Shown here: positions 34,860 to 44,018 of the stretch, piece by piece | Position numbering within the stretch: the first letter of the stretch is position 1 | How the letters are laid out: each line of letters starts with the position of its first letter | Assembly: GCA_042862465.1 (NCBI GenBank) | Contig: JASTVH010000002.1 | Coordinates: forward strand, 62,001 to 126,000 | From: JASTVH01 sp042862465 | Lineage (GTDB): Bacteria > Pseudomonadota > Gammaproteobacteria > Pseudomonadales > Oleiphilaceae | DNA: 64,000 bases | Reading direction: 5' to 3' | The notes under the pieces: generated by a model | Databases searched by the model: none | What the model was told of the DNA's origin: nothing | What the model saw: only the letters and a program-made list of their open reading frames with translations | Translations under genes and position numbers: made by a program

Positions 34860-35825
34860 TCAATCTTTTCCTTGATTTGGTTTGAAACTAACCTCGACCA
34901 TCCTGGATGCACCCGGTCGGGCTCCAATAAAACTGTCCGCGCCCAGTCGGCCCTGCTGGCCAAGCTTGCTGGTGGGAAGGTGATCGGCACCGGCCTGGAG
35001 CCGGTAGCGCACCCGGTGGTGGCCACTCACCAGCCGTTCGGCCTTTTTCTGCAGGGTTTCGCCGAAGGCGCCTCCCGGCAGCAGGGCCACCAGCTGTTCG
35101 CGGTTCTGCGGCCGGAAGACCACGTCCACGCCCTGATCGGCCATCCAGGCCCGGCGACCCAGCATGGCCGTGCCCAGCGTCGCGTACTGTCCGGCCGGGC
35201 GCGAGGCATCCGGCAGGCGGGTCTGGTCATCGGCCTCGACCGGGGACCATCCGCCCTGCAGGGTCCGGATCTCCACCGGCATCCCGCTGATATCCTCCAA
35301 CACCGCGCGCAACGTGCTGGCCGAACGGGCCTGGCGGGCAAACGCGGCGCCATAGAACAGTTGCCAGTTTTCCTCGCAGCCGGTCAGGGCCTTGAGGATA
35401 TGGGTGAAGATGTCCTCGTCCTCACGCTCCTGATGCACCGCCGGCTGGGTCTTTTCCCAACTGCGATAAAACAGTGAAATCAGTCGGTGGTTGAACAGAT
35501 CGAGAAAGTCCCGGGTCGCCGGCGACTTCTGTTTCTGCAGCTGCAGCACCCGCTCGGTGAAGCAGGTCGGGAGCGCCCCCCGGGCACCGGTCAGGCCCAT
35601 TAAATCGACGGTCAGCTCATGCTGATCGATATCCTTTTCACCCGGATGACACCGGCGATCCACCAGATCCTGGCCGGCAAAGCCCAGATTCTGGCTGGAC
35701 CGGAAACGCACCACTTCCTTGTTGGGCCAGCCGTCGTGGCCGACACGATGGAAGACGGTGTCACGGCCGATAAGCTGCCGCTCCGCCTGCCATACCGCGC
35801 GAAAGAAGGTGGTGGGGGTCGCCAT
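34860..35825 (-). CDS. tssG: TssG baseplate protein
   Basis: A 321-residue T6SS baseplate-wedge component. Family signs are the N-terminal FFRAVWQAERQ, the LGFAGQDL strand after VVRFRSSQ, the helix FLDLFNHRLISLFYRSWEK typical of TssG, and C-terminal TAMLGRRAWMADQ. It shares a junction base with tssF and is immediately followed by clpV, so the genes are translationally coupled. TssG binds TssF and TssE in the wedge around VgrG. Confidence 0.93.
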   Translation of the reverse strand: MATPTTFFRAVWQAERQLIGRDTVFHRVGHDGWPNKEVVRFRSSQNLGFAGQDLVDRRCHPGEKDIDQHELTVDLMGLTGARGALPTCFTERVLQLQKQKSPATRDFLDLFNHRLISLFYRSWEKTQPAVHQEREDEDIFTHILKALTGCEENWQLFYGAAFARQARSASTLRAVLEDISGMPVEIRTLQGGWSPVEADDQTRLPDASRPAGQYATLGTAMLGRRAWMADQGVDVVFRPQNREQLVALLPGGAFGETLQKKAERLVSGHHRVRYRLQAGADHLPTSKLGQQGRLGADSFIGARPGASRMVEVSFKPNQGKD

Positions 35826-37639
35826 CAGAGCAGCTCCCTCTCACCGGCCCGGGCCGGCCACAGGCAGTAGTCCTGATGATGACCGCTCAATCGAATGCGG
35901 ACCCGGGTGAAGGTGTTGATCTGGGCAAACTGGGCGAAAAAACGATCCAGAATGGCCGAGAACAGATAGATGCTGGTACCGGCATAACTCGGTTTGGAGA
36001 AGGTCACCTGGATTTCGGTTCCCTGGCACAGGCCACTCTGCACACCCTGGCCGACACGGGCGACCACGCGTTTCATGGTGACGTCTTCAATGCCCCCGAT
36101 CAGCGCTCGGGTTTCCGGGGTTTTGCGGAAGTCGTGCAACTGCAGCACGGTCTGCAGTCGTTCGAGGGCGTCGCTGCCGCCGAAGTGCTCCAGATTCAGC
36201 TGCTGGATGAACTCCCAGCGGCTGCCGTCCGACAGATCCGGGCGGGTAGTGGCCGTAGGCGGCACCAGGGCCTCCACATCGCGGACCAGTGGCTCGCCAA
36301 TCGCATGAAAACGGGGCTCGCCACCCCCGAACGGTAAACGCTCCGGGATATTGCGGTTGCAGCAGGTGGCCTTGACCAGCAGCTTTTCGCCCTCCGGCAG
36401 AGTGTCCAGAGTGCGGCGGTTGAAGCGGCGGTCGACCAGGGTCAGATAGGTCTCGAAACCCGGCTCGAAGCGGCCGCCGGCCCAATCAGCATCCCGGCGC
36501 CGCAGGTGCCAGTAGACGCCCAACGCCTCCTGCCACCGCGGATGACCGAGGCCATAGAACGGCGCCAGTTCCCGCACCTGTTCGCTGCTGATCAGGCGTA
36601 CCGACTCGACGTTGACCACCTCGTGGGTATCGGCGCTGCCGTATTGGGCCGCCAGTCGGTACTCGTGGCTGGTGTCGTCGATGGCCACCGGCTCCAGGGT
36701 TTCATCGAACAGATTCACCGCCGGCACGCACCACAGCCGCATGTGTTCCGGAACGAAGCTCTTTTCCTGCTCCGCCGACTGCTCCCCCAGGTACACGTAG
36801 AGATCGACCTCGTCGTGATCGGGCCAGGTCCCGGCCAGTTCGCTGAACTCGGCGAACAGGAATTTCTCCGGGAACAGGAAAAACTCCACCAGCAACCGGA
36901 AGCCGTCGAAACTGCGCTTGCCATAAGGGACCAGCGCCTCTTCCGGTTCAAACCCGACCGGCCGAATCTGGCGGGTGGGATAGAAGCGAACCTGGCGGGT
37001 GTCGTGGGTCGGCACGATGGCAAAGCCCACGCCTGCGCGGTGGATCAGATCGTAGAGTTCGTTGCTCAGGTGCGTCTGCCCGTGCAGGTAGAACCGCAGC
37101 GAGGGCAGATCAACTTCGCTGAACGGCAACGGAGCCTTGAGGCGCAGTTTGATGACGCTCTGGGCGTTTTCGGTTCCGGCCGGGCGCGGGGCGTCGAACG
37201 GGGCGTTCTCGAAGCTGCCCTCGGTCACCGTCACCGGCGCCAGGTAGGGCCGCCCCGGGGAACGGAACTCGCAGGACGGCATTTTATCCACCATGGTCTG
37301 GAACCGCTGCTGCGCATCCAGCTGTGCGGCATGGGTCTGGGCCGGCCCGGAACGCATCTGCAGAATGGTCATCGAGGGAATCGGCGCCAGGTAATCCGGG
37401 AACAGATTGCCCATGAGGATGTCGGTCAGCTCCGGGAAGTGGTCGTCCAGACGCTGGCGGATCTGGGCCGTGAGGAAGGCCACCCCTTCCAGCAGGCGGG
37501 AGACGTGGGGATCCTCCACCGCCTCATCGCTGACCCGCAGGTGGCCCGCCACCTTGGGATAAGCACGCGCGAACTCAGCACCCTGGCGCCGCAGGTAAGC
37601 CAGTTCGCGGTTGTAATACTGAAGGAGTTCGTCACTCAT
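35825..37639 (-). CDS. tssF: TssF baseplate protein
   Basis: A 604-residue baseplate wedge protein. It opens with the family signature MSDELLQYYNRELAYLRRQG and GAEFARAYPKVAGHL, and has LFPDYLAPIPSMTI about 100 residues in. ATG 37639 is chosen, with GGAG 8 bases upstream, over an ATG three codons earlier. It lies between tssE and tssG in the usual order, with overlapping ends. Confidence 0.95.
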   Translation of the reverse strand: MSDELLQYYNRELAYLRRQGAEFARAYPKVAGHLRVSDEAVEDPHVSRLLEGVAFLTAQIRQRLDDHFPELTDILMGNLFPDYLAPIPSMTILQMRSGPAQTHAAQLDAQQRFQTMVDKMPSCEFRSPGRPYLAPVTVTEGSFENAPFDAPRPAGTENAQSVIKLRLKAPLPFSEVDLPSLRFYLHGQTHLSNELYDLIHRAGVGFAIVPTHDTRQVRFYPTRQIRPVGFEPEEALVPYGKRSFDGFRLLVEFFLFPEKFLFAEFSELAGTWPDHDEVDLYVYLGEQSAEQEKSFVPEHMRLWCVPAVNLFDETLEPVAIDDTSHEYRLAAQYGSADTHEVVNVESVRLISSEQVRELAPFYGLGHPRWQEALGVYWHLRRRDADWAGGRFEPGFETYLTLVDRRFNRRTLDTLPEGEKLLVKATCCNRNIPERLPFGGGEPRFHAIGEPLVRDVEALVPPTATTRPDLSDGSRWEFIQQLNLEHFGGSDALERLQTVLQLHDFRKTPETRALIGGIEDVTMKRVVARVGQGVQSGLCQGTEIQVTFSKPSYAGTSIYLFSAILDRFFAQFAQINTFTRVRIRLSGHHQDYCLWPARAGERELL

Positions 37640-38100
37640 CAGGCACACTCCTGCAGTGTCATGGACAGGTTGATCGGTTCCAGATCTGACTGGAACGCCA
37701 CCGGCTCAGGCACCGGATCAACCAGCAGGATCGCCTCAATGCGCAGTCGCAGCTGACGCTCCAGGGACATCTCCGCGTCCTCGGCCATCACCGACACCCG
37801 GGCCAGACGCGGCTCAAAGCGCACGATGGTGTCGCGGATCTCATCACACAGCCACTGCCGCGCCTCCTCCGTACTCAGGTCCATGACCGTGAAGTCGGGC
37901 AGGCCGAACCCGAGCACCGACTGTTCGAGCTCGCGCAAATGAACCGGCCACTGCAGCCAGGAGCGCCGGGTGTTGAGCAGCGCTTCCAGATCCCGCCGGA
38001 CGGATTGACGAATGGTGGCCACGGTCGGACGTTCGTTGTCCTCCGCCGCCAGCCGGTCCAGCAGGCTCATCTGTAAACGGACACTGGAATCAATCGACAT
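37639..38100 (-). CDS. tssE: TssE gp25-like baseplate protein
   Basis: A 153-residue protein related to phage T4 gp25, part of the baseplate that starts sheath assembly. Visible family pattern: MSLLDRLAAED, RRDLEALLNTRRSW, VLGFGLPDF, and an IRDTIVRFEPRL helix-strand. It overlaps tagJ by 11 bases at its start and abuts tssF, in a tightly packed operon. Confidence 0.93.
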   Translation of the reverse strand: MSIDSSVRLQMSLLDRLAAEDNERPTVATIRQSVRRDLEALLNTRRSWLQWPVHLRELEQSVLGFGLPDFTVMDLSTEEARQWLCDEIRDTIVRFEPRLARVSVMAEDAEMSLERQLRLRIEAILLVDPVPEPVAFQSDLEPINLSMTLQECA

Positions 38101-38887
38101 CGGCCAGCTCGACGCGCTCTACCCGCTTCAGGGCATCCAGGCCCAGGGCCTCGTCGCCCACCAGGAACAGTTTGAGACCGGTGCCGGTCACCAGGCTGTC
38201 ACCCTGCTGCTGCCAATCGGTGACACGCCCCAGCAACTCCGAATCTGACTGACTGGCAACATAGGTTAGCGGGATAAAGACCTCACCTTGCTTGCCCGAG
38301 GCCAGTTCCACATCGGCCCGGCGCCAAACCAGTTCCACCGGGGAGGTGGGGGCATGAAAGTCGATCGCTTCGATCTCGGACCAGCGCCACAGGTAGTAAT
38401 GGCCATCGGCTCCCAACGCCTCGAGGAAACCGCACAGGCTGTCGTCGCAATCACGGATCTCACCCTCGACCTCGCCAAAGCGGAAACTGACCGGCTCACG
38501 GGCCTGCTCCAGCTTGGCCGCCGCAGTATTTGCCGCCGCCAGATCGTTCTGGGTCAGGTGCAGGCGCAGAGCCAACAGGGCTTCCAGATCCGACCCTTCG
38601 GTGGCGACCACATCATCGGCCAGCTGGCCCTGCTGAAATGCCAGCCGCGCCTGCTGGGAGCGGATCAGCTGGCGCAGATTGGCGGCGCCCGCCAGCCAGT
38701 CCGGATGATGCCGGGCCAGGGCTCCAAGCATCTCGTCAGCCCGCTCCAGCTGCCCGGCCACACAGAGCAGCTCAATCAGCGAAGCGCGCAGATCCGCCGC
38801 GCCGGGGTTGGCCTTGATCTGCTGCGTGGCCACCTCAATGGCCTGCTGCAATTCGCCGTGGGCCAGGTGCTGTTTGATGGCTTCCAT
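38090..38887 (-). CDS. tagJ: TagJ/ImpE accessory protein
   Basis: A 265-residue TPR-containing protein of the ImpE (TagJ/SciE) family, which binds the sheath protein TssB and modulates recycling by ClpV. N-terminal helical repeats (IKQHLAHGELQQAIEVATQQI, ASLIELLCVAGQLERADEML) precede the C-terminal domain with LWRWSEIEAIDF, VELVWRRADVEL and VFIPLTYVASQ. It lies between an effector pair and tssE; TagJ is typical of clusters resembling the Pseudomonas H1-T6SS. Confidence 0.9.
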   Translation of the reverse strand: MEAIKQHLAHGELQQAIEVATQQIKANPGAADLRASLIELLCVAGQLERADEMLGALARHHPDWLAGAANLRQLIRSQQARLAFQQGQLADDVVATEGSDLEALLALRLHLTQNDLAAANTAAAKLEQAREPVSFRFGEVEGEIRDCDDSLCGFLEALGADGHYYLWRWSEIEAIDFHAPTSPVELVWRRADVELASGKQGEVFIPLTYVASQSDSELLGRVTDWQQQGDSLVTGTGLKLFLVGDEALGLDALKRVERVELADVD

Positions 38888-38963
38888 TCCTTATTTCTCC
38901 TAATAACTATAGCTTGTGGGCTCTCTAAAAAATGCCCGCTAAACAGCTCGATTATTTTCCAAA

Positions 38964-39341
38964 TCAGTCAAAAACGCCGAATGTATTTAGCAAAACCAGA
39001 AGAATTATGGAAAATCCAGATATCATCAAAGAAATATAAAAAGTCACACCTAAAAATTTATCTAAATTATTAGTGTTACTTTTAATTAGATCTTGATTTG
39101 CATAAAGAAAGGACAAAGGCCCGCTCTCTAGCTTCCGACTCCATGACTCTGGGAAAGACAGCGCCTGAGCGACGTTGATGATATCCCAACCACTCACGTA
39201 CTCCATTCCAAGCTTGCCCTTTATTTCTGGATTCTTCCGAAGTTTTCGAACTGTGACCTGCCCAAAAACAACAAATAGAAGCATTGCCAGAAAAAGGACA
39301 ACAAATGCAAAGGTAAAAAACCAAAATTCAATCGGATTCAT
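38964..39341 (-). CDS. Putative membrane immunity protein
   Basis: A 125-residue protein with two strong hydrophobic helices, residues about 4-28 and 97-122, and a polar domain between them. ATG 39341 overlaps the stop of the upstream effector-like gene by one base. A small inner-membrane protein coupled to a hydrophobic toxin-like protein is the standard arrangement for pore-forming effectors, so immunity by binding in the membrane is inferred. Composition is AT-rich relative to the T6SS core. No family was recognised. Confidence 0.6.
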   Translation of the reverse strand: MNPIEFWFFTFAFVVLFLAMLLFVVFGQVTVRKLRKNPEIKGKLGMEYVSGWDIINVAQALSFPESWSRKLESGPLSFLYANQDLIKSNTNNLDKFLGVTFYISLMISGFSIILLVLLNTFGVFD

Positions 39342-40309
39342 CACAACCAACTCATAATCTCATCGTATATGCTACCGGCGTTTTCTTTAACATAAGAATC
39401 CGCCGCAATCGAGGCTGCGGCAGCTGTACCCGCAACCGCTAGCCCGCCAATCACTAGGCCAATCCAACCGACGGGAGTAGCAGCGACCAATAAACCCAAA
39501 GCAGCACTGCCTCCGCTCATGGTGAAGGTGCCTGCGGCTGCACTGAAAGCAAAGCTACTGGACTCAATAAACATCTCCCGCTCCCAGTTGCCCCCGGCCT
39601 GGTAGGCGTTCTGAATGCGCCCGGCACGGCTACCAAAGTCAATAACTGCCAGCCCATTACCCAAAAACTTGGTATACCGGCTAAATCTGACAAGCTTACT
39701 GGCTTGCACCTCGTCAGCGACATGTAGTTTGGTGGCGGAACGGCTGCTTCGGGCGATATTGGTGCCTCTTTCGGCTCTCGTTAAAGGAGTCCCTCGGCGC
39801 GCTTTGATGTTGAGTGTCACTGAACGCAGTTCCTGCTGAAACTGGGTCTGGAGCTTTTCGAACGCTCGATGGGCTTGTTGCTTCAGCGCAATTTGTACCG
39901 GGGACTGGGTTCGAGCAGCTTTCCTGTATGCCAGCAGCGCTTTCTCATATTCCTTAACGGCTCCGACAAAACCATTGACACGATGGTCATAGAAACTCGC
40001 TGCTTCACTAATCAGGCCTACGCCCGCCTCATGGAGCTTTTCTCGAATCTCAGCGAGCGCCACGACATTATCACCGCCATACGACAGAGCAAGCTGGGTC
40101 AGCTCTCTTGTATTGGCTTGGCAGGACAGGCGATCTCGGATACCACGCTCCAAACCCGGATGACCGCTATCAAGCAGGTAAGGTGTATAAGCTGCCACCC
40201 CCGGTGAGCCCAATCCATTCAAAACAGACAGAGAATCCGGATCCACCCCGCACTGAAGCCGAAGATTCTGGGGACTCATTGACTGATTACAGAGCAAAAT
40301 ATCGGTCAT
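39341..40309 (-). CDS. Putative pore-forming T6SS effector
   Basis: A 322-residue protein. Residues 70-200 are helical and partly coiled-coil (EYEKALLAYRKAARTQ, FEKLQTQFQQELRS). Residues about 250-303 are a Gly/Ala-rich hydrophobic hairpin (FAFSAAAG, SGGSAALGLLVAATPVG, GLVIGGLAVAGTAAAA) of glycine-zipper type, found in membrane-active toxins. No signal peptide is present. The gene interrupts the structural T6SS operon between a tssC-type gene and tagJ and is coupled to a two-helix membrane protein. Pore formation is inferred from hydrophobicity, not from a known domain. Confidence 0.6.
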   Translation of the reverse strand: MTDILLCNQSMSPQNLRLQCGVDPDSLSVLNGLGSPGVAAYTPYLLDSGHPGLERGIRDRLSCQANTRELTQLALSYGGDNVVALAEIREKLHEAGVGLISEAASFYDHRVNGFVGAVKEYEKALLAYRKAARTQSPVQIALKQQAHRAFEKLQTQFQQELRSVTLNIKARRGTPLTRAERGTNIARSSRSATKLHVADEVQASKLVRFSRYTKFLGNGLAVIDFGSRAGRIQNAYQAGGNWEREMFIESSSFAFSAAAGTFTMSGGSAALGLLVAATPVGWIGLVIGGLAVAGTAAAASIAADSYVKENAGSIYDEIMSWL

Positions 40310-40388
40310 GGTTAAATCCTTTTAAGCCAATGCCTTGTTAATGAGTTGCTGCACCCGTTTGCGCTTAGAACTTTCACTGGTAACACCA

Positions 40389-41900
40389 TCAGTACCCATC
40401 CACCGGTTTAAGCTCGGTGATCAGCCGCATCCCCGTGACCAGCTGATCGAGCTGGAAGTGCGGCTGCAGGTGTATCACTGAGAAATACTTGCCGGGCTCG
40501 CCCGCCTTGGCTTTGACGGAGACCTTGGCGTCCCGCAGCGGGAAACGGGCCCGCATATCGTCCGAGGCGCCTTCGGTGGCCATGGTGTAGCCGTGGATCC
40601 AGCGCTGCAGCTGCGATTCGCACTCTTCCGGGGTGCGATAGCCGCCGATCCGGTCGCGTCCCATCACCTTGAGGTAGTGGGCAAAGCGCGAGACACAGAG
40701 GATATAGTGCAGCATGGCCGAGAGCTTGGCGCTGACATTCGCCGCCGAGACGTCGTAGCTTTGTGGCTGCTGGATCGACGGCACCGAGTGGAACACCAGC
40801 ATGGGTGTATTGGGCAGCGGCGTTAACGGCAAAAAGCCTTCCTCCGCCAGGGCCTTTTCCATGCGATCGCTGATCTGCCAGTCCACCGCCTGACGGTCCG
40901 GATGCAGTCGTCCGGAACGGTTGATATCGGCAATATTGGGCAGATTGTCGACCGTTCCGTGCGCCACCTGACCGGCCCGGAAGCCGCGAATCTGGGAGAA
41001 CCAGCCAGACTCGCAAAAAGCCCGGATCGCCACCTTGCCGAAGGCAAAGCAGGCAGGACCCCAGAGGTAATCGCGCTCGGTGACTTCGCGCCGTTCCAGG
41101 AACCCGAACGCCTCGGCGCCCTCCTCCAGCTCACGGTGGGGCCCGCGCAGCAACATGCGCGGTACCGCCAACCCCAGAAAGCGCGAATCCTCCGCTTTTC
41201 GCAGCGAGCGCCAGCCGGCCAGCTCGGCTTGCGAGAAATGGCTCTCCAGGTCGCTCACCCCAGTCAGCTCGGCATACTGATCGACGCCGAAAAAGCTCGG
41301 GGCGGCATTCAGGATCAGCGGCGCAAAGGCCGCCGCGGCCACCTGCCCCAGCTCCCGCAGGGTATCCAGGTTGGCCATGCCGCCTTTGGTCCGATGGCTG
41401 ACACTGTAAGTCCCGAGCAGCAGCCCGAAGGGCTCGCCCCCCGGTGTTCCAAATTCTTCCGAATACACCTTGGCAAACAGTCGCGACTGATCGAATTCGA
41501 TGGCCCGCGCCAGATCGGCGGCAACCGTTTCCCAAGAGGCATCCAGTACCTTGATTTTCACCTGGTCCTGGCGGTCATCCTGCTCCGCCTGTTCCGCCAG
41601 CAGGTGGACCCCCCGCCAGTTGGCTTCCAGGGCCTGGAAATCCGGATGATGGAGGACGTCATTGAGCTGGGCGTTGAGCAGCCGGTCCAGCATCAGAACC
41701 GCCTCGGATAGCACTGCCTGAACGCGCTCGACGCTCCAGTCCGAACGACCGGGATACTGGGCGAGGAACTGCAGCAGCGCCCGGGAGTCGTCCGACTCCG
41801 CCGCCACCCGTTCGGCCAGCTCGCGACTCATCGCCGGACGCCGCGACGCCTTTTGCCGGCTGATGTAATCCTCGTCCACAAAGGAGAGTACCGCGTTCAT
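40389..41900 (-). CDS. TssC-type sheath protein, second paralogue
   Basis: A 503-residue member of the TssC/VipB (EvpB) family. It carries the family core WRGVHLLAEQAEQ, EFGTPGGEPFGLLLGTY, SRFAHYLKVMGRDRIG and MRARFPLRDAKV. It differs in the N-terminal region from the main TssC encoded upstream and does not have its own TssB. Comparable second TssC-like genes occur in impD/tssC2-type clusters. ATG 41900 is used because GGAGGAAGGG directly precedes it. Its place in the sheath or baseplate is not settled by sequence. Confidence 0.9.
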   Translation of the reverse strand: MNAVLSFVDEDYISRQKASRRPAMSRELAERVAAESDDSRALLQFLAQYPGRSDWSVERVQAVLSEAVLMLDRLLNAQLNDVLHHPDFQALEANWRGVHLLAEQAEQDDRQDQVKIKVLDASWETVAADLARAIEFDQSRLFAKVYSEEFGTPGGEPFGLLLGTYSVSHRTKGGMANLDTLRELGQVAAAAFAPLILNAAPSFFGVDQYAELTGVSDLESHFSQAELAGWRSLRKAEDSRFLGLAVPRMLLRGPHRELEEGAEAFGFLERREVTERDYLWGPACFAFGKVAIRAFCESGWFSQIRGFRAGQVAHGTVDNLPNIADINRSGRLHPDRQAVDWQISDRMEKALAEEGFLPLTPLPNTPMLVFHSVPSIQQPQSYDVSAANVSAKLSAMLHYILCVSRFAHYLKVMGRDRIGGYRTPEECESQLQRWIHGYTMATEGASDDMRARFPLRDAKVSVKAKAGEPGKYFSVIHLQPHFQLDQLVTGMRLITELKPVDGY

Positions 41901-41965
41901 CCCTTCCTCCATCGGGCTCCGGTGCCCATGCACCGGAGCCTGACAACAACGTGATTTCCGCCGGA

Positions 41966-43462
41966 TCAGTTACCCATTTCCGGAATCTTCGCCACCAGGC
42001 GCAGGGAGGTGGTCAGTTCCTCCATCTGCAGCCAGGGACGCAGCCAGGCAATGGCGTTGTAGGCGCCGGGCTTGCCGGGCACTTCCTGCACCTTCACCTT
42101 GGCGTCCGCCAGCGGGAACTTGGCCCGGATCTCCTGGCCGCCGCCTTCGGAGGCGTTGACGTAGCCCAGGATCCAGCGGTTCAGCCAGTTCTCGACGTCG
42201 TCGGCTTCCATGAAGGAGCCGATCTTGTCCCGCGCCATGACTTTCAGGTAGTGCGCAAAGCGCGACGTCGCCATCATGTAGGGCAGACGCGCGGAAATGG
42301 CGGCGTTGGCGGTGGCGTCCGGGTTGTCGTAGATCTTGGGCTTCTGGCAGGTCTGCGCCCCGAAGAACACGGCGTAGTCGGTGTTCTTGTAGTGGCACAG
42401 GGGCAGGAAGCCCAGCTTGCTCAGCTCGGCCTCACGCCGATCGGTAATGCCGATCTCGGTAGGGCACTTGAGATCCGGGTCGCCATCATCACTGCGGAAG
42501 ATGTGGGCCGGGAGACCTTCCACCTTGCCGCCGCCCTCGGCACCACGGATGGCGGTGCAGAAGCCGTATTTGGCGAAGGCGTTGGTCATCCGCGTACCCA
42601 GGACATAGGAGGCGTTCATCCAGCAGTAGTCCTCGTGGTTCGGACGGACCGACATGCCGCTCTCGGAATCCACTTCGAACTCCTCGAAGCCGAACTCTTC
42701 CACCGGCTTGGTGTTCTCGCCATAGGGCAGACGCGCCAGCACACGCGGCATTGTCAGGGTCACGAAGCGCGAGTCCTCGCTCTCGCGGAAGGAACGCCAC
42801 TTGGTGTACTCCAGCGACTCGAAGACCTTCTCCAGATCCCGCGGCTTGGACAGCTCGGTCCAGTCGTCGAAACCGAACAGGCCGGAACCACCGGCGGACA
42901 CGAACGGGCAGAAGCCAGCCGCGGAAACGTTGGACATCAGGCTCAGAGTCTCGATGTCGTTGGGATGGTTGGAGAACTCGTAGTCGCCAATCATCACGCC
43001 GTAGGGCTCGCCGCCGGGGGTACCGAATTCGGACTCGTAGATCTTCTTGAAGATCTGGCTCTGATCGAATTCCACCGCCTTGGACAGATCCTTGTGCAGG
43101 TCCTTCTTGCTCAGATTGAGCACGCGGATCTTGAGCATGGAACTGGTTTCGGAGTTCATCACCAGGTGATGCATGCCGCGCCAGGAGCCTTCCAGCTTCT
43201 GGAACTCTTCCTGGTGCATGATTTCCGACAGCTGTCCGGAGATCATCTGGTCCAGTTTGTTGATGGCCTGGTTGAAGGTGATGGTCAGGTTCTTGTTCCA
43301 GGTGACCGTGCCCTTCATGGCTTCATCGGCCAGTGTGCGGATCAGCTCTTCCGCACGGCTGCTCTCGGTCTGCTTGGTGGCGCCAATCGCCTGTTCCAGC
43401 AAACTGCCCGCAACCGCTTCCTCATCAACCACCGCCTCTGCGGCTTGGGTTTCCTGACTCAT
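41966..43462 (-). CDS. tssC: TssC/VipB sheath large subunit
   Basis: A 498-residue main sheath protein that assembles with TssB into the contractile sheath around Hcp. Family elements: INKLDQMISGQLSEIMHQEE, EGSWRGMHHLVMNSETS, EFGTPGGEPYGVMIGDYEF, SRFAHYLKVMARDKIGSF, IRAKFPLADAKV. It overlaps tssB by 4 bases, ensuring balanced expression. Length is normal. Confidence 0.96.
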   Translation of the reverse strand: MSQETQAAEAVVDEEAVAGSLLEQAIGATKQTESSRAEELIRTLADEAMKGTVTWNKNLTITFNQAINKLDQMISGQLSEIMHQEEFQKLEGSWRGMHHLVMNSETSSMLKIRVLNLSKKDLHKDLSKAVEFDQSQIFKKIYESEFGTPGGEPYGVMIGDYEFSNHPNDIETLSLMSNVSAAGFCPFVSAGGSGLFGFDDWTELSKPRDLEKVFESLEYTKWRSFRESEDSRFVTLTMPRVLARLPYGENTKPVEEFGFEEFEVDSESGMSVRPNHEDYCWMNASYVLGTRMTNAFAKYGFCTAIRGAEGGGKVEGLPAHIFRSDDGDPDLKCPTEIGITDRREAELSKLGFLPLCHYKNTDYAVFFGAQTCQKPKIYDNPDATANAAISARLPYMMATSRFAHYLKVMARDKIGSFMEADDVENWLNRWILGYVNASEGGGQEIRAKFPLADAKVKVQEVPGKPGAYNAIAWLRPWLQMEELTTSLRLVAKIPEMGN

Positions 43463-43977
43463 TCCTTGTCCTCCTCTGCTTTGTCGCCCTCACCGAGCTC
43501 CGAGCTCAGCGCCTGCAGGTCATCCGAGTTGTTCAACACCCGCTCCAGCAGCTCTTCCAGCTCTTCGGAGCGGTCCACCTTGGTCAGCAGGTCACGCAGC
43601 TTGTTGCGCGTTTCCATCAGCTGGCGCAGGGGCTCCACCTGGTTGACCACCGCCGCCGGCTGGAAGTCCTCCATGGAGTTGAAAGCCAGCTCCACGGACA
43701 TCTGGGAACCGTCGTCCGCCAGTTTGTTGTCGACCTTGAGCTTGAGCTTGGGGCTCATGCGACGCAGCACGTCATCAAAGTTATCGCGGTCGATCTGGAT
43801 GAAGCGGCGATCCTTGAGTGGCTTCAGGTCGGTATTGTTGTTACCGGAGAAATCGCCCATGACCCCCACCACAAACGGGAGCTCCTTCTTGACCAGAGCG
43901 CCTTCCGTTTCGACGTCATAGGTAATGTGGACCCGGGGCTTGCGAACCCGGGACAGTTTGTTGTGGATACTTTCCAT
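43459..43977 (-). CDS. tssB: TssB/VipA sheath small subunit
   Basis: A 172-residue small sheath subunit. RVRKPRVHITYDVETEGALV and LPFVVGVMGDFSG near the N-terminus are characteristic, followed by LKDRRFIQIDRDNFDDVL and a C-terminal helix rich in Leu and Glu, where ClpV or TagJ contacts lie in homologues. It forms the first gene of the sheath pair, 41 bases after tssA. Confidence 0.96.
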   Translation of the reverse strand: MESIHNKLSRVRKPRVHITYDVETEGALVKKELPFVVGVMGDFSGNNNTDLKPLKDRRFIQIDRDNFDDVLRRMSPKLKLKVDNKLADDGSQMSVELAFNSMEDFQPAAVVNQVEPLRQLMETRNKLRDLLTKVDRSEELEELLERVLNNSDDLQALSSELGEGDKAEEDKE

Positions 43978-44018
43978 AAAGCTGTCTCCTGTTGAGCATC
44001 ACTGTTGGTTGCCAGTGG

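Noticed and set aside
41951..43921. A 656-codon plus-strand open frame opposite tssC and tssB
   Set aside because: It spans two real genes on the other strand, with no domain and no start signal.
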